64,000 bases of DNA from Candidatus Iainarchaeum sp. (GTDB lineage: Archaea; Iainarchaeota; Iainarchaeia; Iainarchaeales; JAAZKV01), in contig JAPLVR010000006.1 of assembly GCA_026397015.1 (NCBI GenBank), positions 128,977-192,976 on the forward strand, given 5' to 3'. The notes under the pieces were generated by a model. The model saw nothing but the letters and a program-made list of their open reading frames with translations. It was not told the DNA's origin and searched no databases. The translations under genes and the position numbers were made by a program. Shown piece by piece: positions 56,524 through 64,000 of this stretch (its first letter is position 1; each line of letters opens with the position of its first letter).

Positions 56524-57183
56524 TTGGCTCCTCGAAAGGGTAGAGCCGAAAAGCGCCGGAAGGCGGTTTCAAAGGAAAAAGAATTCAAAATAGTGATGGA
56601 TATGGCTATACAGGATGTGCCTCCGGGCTATGTGGTTGAAGAGGCGGGAAAAAAACTGTTGCCCGAACTTGAGGAACCGAAATTCGCCAGCTATGTTAAA
56701 ACAGGGATGCATCGCGAAAGGAGCCCTGAAAGGGAAGACTGGTTCCCGATAAGATGCGCAAGCATATTGTACAGGGCTTACAAGGAAGGAGTAATAGGAA
56801 CAGAAATGCTCAGGTCATACTACGGCGGAAAGAGAAACAGGGGAAGAAAAAAGGAACACTTTTACAAGGCAAGCGGAAAAGTGATCAGGACATGCGTACA
56901 GCAGCTTGAGAAAAAAGGGTACTTGAAAAAAGCGGAACCAAAAGGGAGAAAAATAACGCAGAAAGGAATGCAGTTGCTGGACAGTGCAGCGAAAATCGCG
57001 CAAGAAAACTGGAAACAGGGCAAGTACGTGAAAAAAGTCAGAATGGTCGTTGAAGACAAGGTGAAGAGGGAAGTTGAACAGGCACTAAGGGCGCAGGACA
57101 AAAGAGAAAAGGACAAACACGCCAAGCCGGAAAAAGTTCATCAGGCAAAGAGGGCTGAAAAGAAAGCCGAAGTTACAGAGTAA
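56524..57183 (+). CDS. rps19e: ribosomal protein S19e with Lys-rich C-terminal extension
   Basis: YVKTGMHRERSPEREDWFPIRCASILYRAYKEGVIGTEMLRSYYGGKRNRGRKKEHFYKASGKVIRTCVQQLEKKGYL; TTG start listed. Confidence 0.93.
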   Translation: MAPRKGRAEKRRKAVSKEKEFKIVMDMAIQDVPPGYVVEEAGKKLLPELEEPKFASYVKTGMHRERSPEREDWFPIRCASILYRAYKEGVIGTEMLRSYYGGKRNRGRKKEHFYKASGKVIRTCVQQLEKKGYLKKAEPKGRKITQKGMQLLDSAAKIAQENWKQGKYVKKVRMVVEDKVKREVEQALRAQDKREKDKHAKPEKVHQAKRAEKKAEVTE

Positions 57184-57203
57184 AAAGAAAGAAGTGGGCA
57201 AAA

Positions 57204-57446
57204 ATGGGCAGCAACAAGGAAAAGGAATTCAAGGATTTCCAAATCAGCGAGAGAAAAAAGATAGGGTCGGGGCTGACGAACGCGCCGGTGTGGCTCATGC
57301 AAAAAGCCGGGAAAAGAATCTGGAACTCTAGGCAAAAAAGAACATGGAAAAATATAGAGCTTAAAGACAGGTTCGAAAGGCATAAAAGAAAACAGGCAAA
57401 AAAAACGACTAAAACTGGAGACCACAAGACAAAGAAAAAAAATTGA
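57204..57446 (+). CDS. rpl39e: ribosomal protein L39e with N- and C-terminal extensions
   Basis: NAPVWLMQKAGKRIWNSRQKRTWKNIELK; position between S19e and L31e. Confidence 0.82.
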   Translation: MGSNKEKEFKDFQISERKKIGSGLTNAPVWLMQKAGKRIWNSRQKRTWKNIELKDRFERHKRKQAKKTTKTGDHKTKKKN

Positions 57447-57484
57447 CAATAAAAAATTTGTTTTTTTGAAAAACGGTGAAGAAA

Positions 57485-57895
57485 ATGGCAAAAGAGTTTA
57501 AGGAAAAAACGATTACTGTAAATCTCAAGAAGGCATTTTTTAAGCCGACCTCCAAGAGGGCGAAATCGGCGCTCTTTTTCGTAAAAGAAGCCGTAAAAAA
57601 AGAATCAAGAAAAAAGGAAGTCGCAATAAGCAACGGAATCAACGAAAGCCTCTGGGCGAGAGGGCTTTACAAAATCCCGAGAAGGATTGTCGTGAAAATT
57701 ATTGCGGAAAAAGAAAGGGCATTCGTCTGCCTGCCGAATGAAAAAATTACGAAGAAAGAGGAAAAAAAAGGCGAAGCAAAAGTGATAAGGGAAAGCACGT
57801 CCGAAAAAATACAGGAAAAACTGAAAGAAGTTATTGAAGAAAAAAAAGAAGAAAGAAAAAAACGGAAGGCAAAGAAAAAAATGAGTCGAAGCTGA
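57485..57895 (+). CDS. rpl31e: ribosomal protein L31e with charged C-terminal extension
   Basis: ITVNLKKAFFKPTSKRAKSALFFVKEAVKK...ISNGINESLWARGLYKIPRRIVVKI. Confidence 0.9.
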   Translation: MAKEFKEKTITVNLKKAFFKPTSKRAKSALFFVKEAVKKESRKKEVAISNGINESLWARGLYKIPRRIVVKIIAEKERAFVCLPNEKITKKEEKKGEAKVIRESTSEKIQEKLKEVIEEKKEERKKRKAKKKMSRS

Positions 57896-57958
57896 AGGAA
57901 ACAGCTGGAAAGAAAACGGAAGCAAAAAAATAATTTTTTCGGCAAATTACTTATTCTT

Positions 57959-58627
57959 ATGAAAGTTGAAATACTCAAGGTGCTGGGTTCGCCGTACGTA
58001 GGATTATTCGGGGTGGCAAACGATTCGATCTGCTTCGTGCCGAACGGCATAGACAACTCGGCGGCAAAAAAAATAGAAGAAACGCTCGACGTAAAAACAT
58101 TGAAAGTGAGCGTCTATGAAAGCTCGCTGCTCTCCGTGTTCGGCTGCATAAACAACAAAAAAATATTTCTGCCGTCAAATACGTCGGCGAGGGAAATCGA
58201 GGCGATTGAAAAGGAAATGAAGGTTGAAATTATCAATACTGGAAACGCGCTCGGGAATCTGGTTGCAATAAACGATTTCGGCGCGGTAATATCAAAAACT
58301 CTGCCAAGCGAAATCGCAATGCAGATAAAATCAAGCGGGCTGAATGTGGCGCACATGAATGTGGCCCAAAGCGAAGTAGTTGGATCGTCAATAGTGGCAA
58401 CAAGCACCGGATTCGTGATGAATCCGAATTCATCGAAAGAAGAGGTTAAAAAGGTTCAGGAAACACTTAATGTTAGCGGAGGATTCTCCACGGCAAACGC
58501 CGGGGACGTATTCATAAGAAACTCCATAATTGCAAATGCGAAAGGGTTTGTTGCTGGAAGCTTAACGACCGGGCACGAACTCAACAGAATTGAAGAGGCG
58601 CTGGGTGAGAAAAAATGGCACAAATGA
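57959..58627 (+). CDS. eif6: translation initiation factor aIF6
   Basis: GSPYVGLFGVANDSICFVP; NALGNLVAINDFGAVIS; fivefold repeat architecture. Confidence 0.95.
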   Translation: MKVEILKVLGSPYVGLFGVANDSICFVPNGIDNSAAKKIEETLDVKTLKVSVYESSLLSVFGCINNKKIFLPSNTSAREIEAIEKEMKVEIINTGNALGNLVAINDFGAVISKTLPSEIAMQIKSSGLNVAHMNVAQSEVVGSSIVATSTGFVMNPNSSKEEVKKVQETLNVSGGFSTANAGDVFIRNSIIANAKGFVAGSLTTGHELNRIEEALGEKKWHK

Positions 58628-58812
58628 AACAATTCGAAGTGAAGGGAATATTCGAGAAAAACGGGAAAAAAGAAAAATTTGCAAAAATGGCCAGATGCGG
58701 AAGTGAAAAACTTGCGCGGGAAAGCGTTCTCAGCCAAATAGGCGGAAAACAGAGAATCAAAAGGGTAAACATTGAAATAACGGAAATAAAGGAATTCGAA
58801 GAAAAAAAATAG
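58615..58812 (+). CDS. rplX: ribosomal protein L18Ae/LX
   Basis: FEVKGIFEKNGKKEKFAKMARCGSEKLARESVLSQIGGKQRIKRVNIEITEI. Confidence 0.88.
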   Translation: MAQMKQFEVKGIFEKNGKKEKFAKMARCGSEKLARESVLSQIGGKQRIKRVNIEITEIKEFEEKK

Positions 58813-58822
58813 GGGAATAAAA

Positions 58823-59254
58823 ATGCCGCAATTTGAATTTTCAGAACAACAATTGCTTGAAATGGCAAGAGAGGCGGAAGCGGAAACGAACGGAAGAAGA
58901 ATGGCGCTCGAAAGAATGAATGTGGCGCTGAGAGAAACCAACTCTACGATAGAATCGCTTGAAGAATTAAAGAAAAACAAGGAAACAATAGCTGTGAGGC
59001 TTGGTGCCGGCGTGATGATTGACGTGGAAGCAAAAGAAATTAAAAAATGCAAAAGAGCATTTTCGGAAAGCGGCTATCTGGAGGAAAGCGTTGATGACGC
59101 GGCAAAATGGCTGGGCGACAGAAAAAAAGAACTTATCACACAAATCGGAAAAATCGAGCAGGAACTCGCTGTCTCAAACAAAAAGCTCTCTGACCTTATA
59201 AGCATCCTCAACCAAATAGAAGCTGAAAAAAGAAAAAACTTCAGCAGGCAATGA
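58823..59254 (+). CDS. pfdA: prefoldin alpha subunit
   Basis: Coiled coil with RLGAGVMIDV central segment; aIF6-LX-prefoldin-FtsY gene order. Confidence 0.88.
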   Translation: MPQFEFSEQQLLEMAREAEAETNGRRMALERMNVALRETNSTIESLEELKKNKETIAVRLGAGVMIDVEAKEIKKCKRAFSESGYLEESVDDAAKWLGDRKKELITQIGKIEQELAVSNKKLSDLISILNQIEAEKRKNFSRQ

Positions 59255-60819
59255 ATATGTTCGGATTCTTAAAGAAAAAAATCGCCGGCTTCAGCGAAAA
59301 GCTAAAGCAGACGCTTGAAAAAAAAACTCCCGCGGAAGCCAAAACTGTTTCTGAAGAATCGAAAAAAGCGGAAGAAGAAAAACAAAAAAAGGAACAACCG
59401 GTTCAAACCGTCCAAAGTTCGGAAAAGGAACAAAAAGAGGCGGCAAAAAAGGAAGAAGCTGAAAAACCAAAATCAAAAAAAGAGGAAAAAGCCGGGGAAA
59501 TGGAAAAAAAACTTTTTGAAGAAATAGGGGCTGAAATAGAGGAAGAGGAAAAAAAAGAGCAAACGACCGGAAGCGCGGAAGGAGCCGAACCGCATGAAAG
59601 GATGAGAAGGCACCGCGGAAAAAAAATTGAAGGGATTCCAGAAAAAACAGGCGCGGAAAAAATTCCTGAGGGCGGAGAAGAAGAGGTCGGCGCGGAAGAA
59701 CTCGAGGAAATCGGCGAAGCAATCGAAGAAGAAAAAAAAGGCGAAGGCGGAGACAAAGAAATCGAAGAGGCGATGGAAGAGGAAAAAGAAAAAACAAGGG
59801 AAGGTAAAATCGAAGAAATAAAAAGGGAAATGGGCGAAAGAGCTGCAGCGGTTGAAATTAAAAGGGAAGAAAAACAAAAAAAGAAATTTGAAATAAAAAA
59901 AGCCGGGGAAGACAAGCGCGAATTAAAAGCCAAGGTGGGCGTGAAGGGAAATATCTTTGGAAGAATTTTCGGCGGCGTCGCGATAAAAGAAAGCGAAGTA
60001 AGTGAATTGCTCTCGGAGCTCGAACTGAGTTTAATTGAAAGCGACGTTGAACAGGGTGCGGCGCGTGAACTCGTCGCAAAAATAAAGGAAAGAATTGTCG
60101 GACAAAAAGTTTCGCTGAAAAGCATCGACGAGTTTCTGAAAGAACAAATAAAAGAAATTTTAGTGGAAATGATGAAAACGGAGGAAATCGATCTTTTGCA
60201 GAGGATAAAGGAGAAAAAAAAGCAGGGAAAGCCCTACAAAATACTTATGCTCGGGCCGAACGGGGCGGGAAAAACCACTACCATTGCCAAACTCGCCAAC
60301 CACTTTCAAAAAAACAATTTGAGCGTAATAATAGCCGCTGGAGATACCTTTAGGGCGGCTGCAATCGACCAAATAGAAGTGCATGCAAAAAGGCTTGGCG
60401 TTAGGCTGGTTAAACACAAATACGGGGGGGATCCAACGGCTGTTGCTTTTGACGCGGTAAAGGCGGCGGAGGCGAACAAAATTGATGTTGTAATGATTGA
60501 TTCGGCAGGAAGGCAGGAAACCAACAAAAATTTAATGGAAGAACTCAAAAAAATGGGTCGCGTAGTAGAACCGGATTTAAAATTATATGTGGGAGAAGCG
60601 TACGCCGGGCAGGGATTATTGGAACAGGCGAAAGAATTTGACGATGCTGTCGGGCTCGACGGATTCATACTGACAAAAATTGATACGGACGCGAAAGGCG
60701 GAACAACAATTTCGCTGCTTTACAAATTGAAGAAGCCGATTCTTTATGTTGGAACCGGGCAGGGGTATGATGATTTCCAAAAGTTCACTCCGGAGTTTGT
60801 GCTGAACAGGATAATTTGA
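59251..60819 (+). CDS. ftsY: signal recognition particle receptor FtsY with long charged N-terminus
   Basis: GPNGAGKTTTIAKLANHF; AGDTFRAAAIDQIEVHAKRLGV; DSAGRQETNKNLMEEL; ILTKIDTDAKGG. Confidence 0.96.
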   Translation: MNMFGFLKKKIAGFSEKLKQTLEKKTPAEAKTVSEESKKAEEEKQKKEQPVQTVQSSEKEQKEAAKKEEAEKPKSKKEEKAGEMEKKLFEEIGAEIEEEEKKEQTTGSAEGAEPHERMRRHRGKKIEGIPEKTGAEKIPEGGEEEVGAEELEEIGEAIEEEKKGEGGDKEIEEAMEEEKEKTREGKIEEIKREMGERAAAVEIKREEKQKKKFEIKKAGEDKRELKAKVGVKGNIFGRIFGGVAIKESEVSELLSELELSLIESDVEQGAARELVAKIKERIVGQKVSLKSIDEFLKEQIKEILVEMMKTEEIDLLQRIKEKKKQGKPYKILMLGPNGAGKTTTIAKLANHFQKNNLSVIIAAGDTFRAAAIDQIEVHAKRLGVRLVKHKYGGDPTAVAFDAVKAAEANKIDVVMIDSAGRQETNKNLMEELKKMGRVVEPDLKLYVGEAYAGQGLLEQAKEFDDAVGLDGFILTKIDTDAKGGTTISLLYKLKKPILYVGTGQGYDDFQKFTPEFVLNRII

Positions 60820-60875
60820 TTCGACACAGGGCAAAAACTCATTAGAAAGCAATAAATATTCCGCAAGCATATATT

Positions 60876-62828
60876 TTGTTCGAAATGGACAAAAAAATTA
60901 TTCTCTTTTTTCTTCTGCTTTTGATATTTATTCCTGCTTTCTGCTACGCAAAAAGTTATTCAATCCCAAACGCAAAAGTGGAATTCACGATAAATGGAAA
61001 CGGGTCAATAAGCGCAACCGAATACATTACGTTTAGTTTCAGCGGAAGCTTCACATTTGCGTACAGATATCTTCCGAAAGGAAGCTGGCAGTACGAAAAC
61101 TTCCGCGTCTTTGATGGCGCCAAAGAATTAACATTTGAAACTGACGAAGAATGGAACAGAACAAAATACACGTGGTACTACTCCGCAACAAACGAACAAA
61201 AAACATTCAAAATGCAATACACAATAAAAAACGCGGTTATGGCGTACAACGATGTAGGGGACTTTTACTGGAAAGTTTGGCAGGAAGGATGGGAAAAAGA
61301 GGTAGGAAACCTGGAAGGATTTATACTTCTGCCCGGAAAAGTGAATGACTCAAAAGAAGTCTATTCCTGGGGTTATCCGAATTTGAACGGAAAAATCGGT
61401 TTGGTTGATAATCAAAAATTAATTTTCCAGGTTCTGAATGTGCCGGCAAATAATTGGGTGGAAATAAGGGTTGCATTTCCAAGGACGCTGCTGAAAAGCA
61501 CTAATTTTGCGATTGAAGAAAACACAGACGGGTTGGAAAAAATAATTTCAGAGGCGGCAAACTATTCGCCGATGACTAACCAAATGTCATCATTATTCGA
61601 ATCAATAATTCCATTATTGATAGTGCTCTTTGTTGGAATACTCATGTACCTCTTAATCATAAAATTTAGAAAAGTCACAATTTTAATTTTTCCAGCAATA
61701 CTAGTCGGGGCAATATTGCTTCCAATTTTTTTTGAGACCTTAACCGCCCAAACAACAAATCTTATTATTTCTATTTTAATCTTTGGAGGAATCCAAGTTG
61801 TAATATTCATAATTTGCTGGCATTTTTGGGGCAGAGAACCAAAAACAGATTACAACGCAGTATACGAAAGGGAACCACCATATGAATATTCTCCCACAAT
61901 AGTAAAAATGCTGACCAAGGGGGGCATAATAAAAGGCGCAAGTGCAGAAGACATAACTGGGGAAATTCTAGTGCTTGCGCTGAAGGGAAAAATCGCAATC
62001 GAAAAAAAAGACAAAACTTATATAATACACATAAAGAATGGAGACTCCGCGGGAATTACCGAAAGCCAAACAATGATTTTGGATTTGTTGGGCGGAGCAG
62101 CTGGCTATGATTACCAATCGTTTTGGGAAAAATATATCTTGCGAAGGAAACTGGAACCAACACCATATTTGGCAACAATCAAAGATATTCAAAAATATTT
62201 GGAAAACACTCCGTCCTACAGCAGGGAATGGTATGAAGACTGGAAAAACGCCGCATCGGAAGAATATCAAAATGAAAATTTTGACGGAGAAAGTAATGGA
62301 ATAATTCCTTACATAATATTGAGCATAATAAATTTGTATATATCAATAAATATATCTGCCACCATAATAGTTGCGCCAAATCAATGGCTCGCCCCTTTAA
62401 CAATTTCAATTGCCTGCTATTTACTTTTTCCGCAAGCCCTTGCAGTCAGAACGCAAAAAGGTGCCCTCCACTATGAAAGGTGGATAAAATTCAAAAAATT
62501 CCTTCACGATTTTTCCGCACTCAAAGAGGTGCCGCCGACCGCAATTGCACTTTGGGAAAAATACCTTGTTTATGCAATTCCATTGGGCGAAGCAAAAAAT
62601 GTTGAGAAGGCGATGAAATTCGCATTCAAAGATTATCATATGGAAGTGCATTCATCAATATTTATTGGAAGCGCAATGGGAAGCTTTTCCGTTGGAGACC
62701 TCTCCGGAATATCCTCGGGCTTCTCTTCCGCATTCTCCTCCGCAATGGCAACCTCCGGAGGCGGAGGATTTGGGGGCGGGGGTGGCGGCGGTGGAGGGGG
62801 AGGCGGAGGCGGCGGGGGAGCGGGTTAA
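60876..62828 (+). CDS. DUF2207 family membrane protein with Gly-rich C-terminus
   Basis: Signal-like N-terminus, TM helices, SGGGGFGGGGGGGGGGGG C-terminus typical of the family. Confidence 0.85.
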   Translation: MFEMDKKIILFFLLLLIFIPAFCYAKSYSIPNAKVEFTINGNGSISATEYITFSFSGSFTFAYRYLPKGSWQYENFRVFDGAKELTFETDEEWNRTKYTWYYSATNEQKTFKMQYTIKNAVMAYNDVGDFYWKVWQEGWEKEVGNLEGFILLPGKVNDSKEVYSWGYPNLNGKIGLVDNQKLIFQVLNVPANNWVEIRVAFPRTLLKSTNFAIEENTDGLEKIISEAANYSPMTNQMSSLFESIIPLLIVLFVGILMYLLIIKFRKVTILIFPAILVGAILLPIFFETLTAQTTNLIISILIFGGIQVVIFIICWHFWGREPKTDYNAVYEREPPYEYSPTIVKMLTKGGIIKGASAEDITGEILVLALKGKIAIEKKDKTYIIHIKNGDSAGITESQTMILDLLGGAAGYDYQSFWEKYILRRKLEPTPYLATIKDIQKYLENTPSYSREWYEDWKNAASEEYQNENFDGESNGIIPYIILSIINLYISINISATIIVAPNQWLAPLTISIACYLLFPQALAVRTQKGALHYERWIKFKKFLHDFSALKEVPPTAIALWEKYLVYAIPLGEAKNVEKAMKFAFKDYHMEVHSSIFIGSAMGSFSVGDLSGISSGFSSAFSSAMATSGGGGFGGGGGGGGGGGGGGGGAG

Positions 62829-62937
62829 AAAAACTGCTTGGTTAAAATTAGATTTTTTTTGTCCACGCAAGATTGCAATTCTGTCACCGGCATTTAAGTC
62901 TAGAAAACAATAAATATTGAAAAAACTTATTTATGCA

Positions 62938-63980
62938 ATGGAATATCCTCTTCTATTTTATTGCGGAAAGAGACCTGACAACTGTCAAAGCCAAATGAAA
63001 AAGGATTTAATAAAATACGTCAAAGAGGAAAGCAAAAAACACCATTTTCCATCTCGGAGAGAACTTCAAAACAAATTTCACTTTCGACTAGACCCCTTTT
63101 CAATGGAATCGAAGAACTATATGCTTTTGCTGGGCTGGCATACAAACTCGCCCCAGACCAAAATGAAAAAGTTATAAAGGCAACAATGTTATTAGAACTA
63201 ATTCTCAATAACTTATACAAGCTTGATTTAACCTTAATTAAATACAGGACAGCAACTGAAAGGGGTATAGATATAGTTGCCAAAAAAAATAATGCATTAG
63301 TTGGCATTGAATTGAAGGCATATAATTCTGGCGAAGCACTTAAAACCAAAGACTTTAAGCAAGTCAAAAAAGCCATTGTAAATGAAAACCTTGATAAAGC
63401 ACTTATCATAACTACCACAAGCAAAGTAAACAAACAAGTTAAACCAAATAACCAAATTCAGATAATAAATTACGACCAACTGAGTTATTTGCTTGGAGAA
63501 ACGGCACTTGAAACACTTAATTATATTCGAAATTCTTCAGTAAATAAAATCAGCATTACAAGGGAAATAAACAAGAAGAGAATACTCAATTATATTTTTA
63601 CAGAATATTCCACAAATGGCAGAAAGCCCTGTTGCAACGACATAGCCAAAGATTTACGATTGCATATTTATACTTATTTTGATAGTCTTTTTACTATTTA
63701 TAAAACACTAAACATTTTGCCGCCAACAACAAAAATGAAAGGAACTCGATCCAAACAACCTGATAAAGAACTTATTGAGATGTGGAAAACCGAATTTAAG
63801 AAATACATTCTAGAAGAAGTAAAATATGACAGATACCCCTCAGGAGAAAAAGTTGGAAAACACTTAGGAGTATCGCACATATGGAACATAGTTAAGATTT
63901 CTGACTTATACAAGGAACTTGGTTTAATACCATATAGAGAACGGTCAAAAAGAAAACTCACTCTCCGCGCAGAATCTTGA
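62938..63980 (+). pseudogene. PD-(D/E)XK-like nuclease with HTH-like repeats, split by an apparent frameshift near 63085
   Basis: Two ORFs (62917-63177 and 63186-63980); the downstream frame extends upstream as STRPLFNGIEELYAFAGLAYKLAPDQNEKVIKATML; nuclease-like ATERGIDIVAKKNNALVGIELKAYNSGE. Confidence 0.65.
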
Positions 63981-64000
63981 TGCGCAGATTAATATCGGGG

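Noticed and set aside
59330-59830. Lys/Glu-rich low-complexity tract as a special domain
   Set aside because: Charged disordered N-terminal extensions are common in FtsY.
59403-60125. Ser-rich minus-strand ORF opposite ftsY
   Set aside because: Composition artefact of the Glu/Lys-rich FtsY N-terminus on the other strand.
62754-62824. Gly-rich run (GGGGFGGGGG...) as a DNA repeat or novel element
   Set aside because: C-terminal Gly-rich tails are common in DUF2207 proteins; explained by the CDS.
1-64000. CRISPR array
   Set aside because: No regularly spaced direct repeats seen by eye; dispersed palindromes are irregular and not separated by uniform spacers.
1-64000. rRNA genes, transposase or integrase genes
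   Set aside because: No recognisable rRNA sequence, DDE transposase, or tyrosine/serine recombinase in the ORF translations.

Overview
Gene-dense archaeal chromosome segment, probably from a small-genome DPANN-type lineage (inferred from gene content, not from a database search). Recognisable content: a type IV pilin/class III signal peptide locus with prepilin peptidase; translation and ribosome-rescue genes (ABCE1, Pelota, aIF6, EF1B, S17e, S19e, L31e, L39e, L18Ae/LX); tRNA maturation genes (Elp3, Taw3, ThpR, CCA transferase, Rnp4, Pth2); DNA repair/replication genes (Rad50, HerA, NurA, Hjc, DnaG, and a degenerate PolB-like protein); IscS/IscU; FtsY; two thymidylate kinases; threonine synthase. 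Seven tRNA genes are readable, at least three with introns, plus one tRNA 3'-end-like fragment. Strongest unusual signals: (1) a candidate RiPP pair, a 79-aa two-TM peptide ending in a duplicated TM(V/I)xYGPAPP motif, directly upstream of a radical SAM/SPASM enzyme; the two YGPAPP copies are identical as protein but differ synonymously at 5 of 6 codons; (2) a short palindromic dispersed repeat found inside two tRNA-Gly introns and next to tRNA genes; (3) a CAP-domain gene flanked by imperfect inverted repeats and by a direct repeat of a tRNA-like 3' end; (4) a PolB-like protein with altered motif C near Rad50/HerA/NurA; (5) several Lys/Arg-rich proteins carrying HExxH or kinase-like signatures; (6) a PD-(D/E)XK-like nuclease with HTH-like repeats split by an apparent frameshift. 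No rRNA or CRISPR array was seen.
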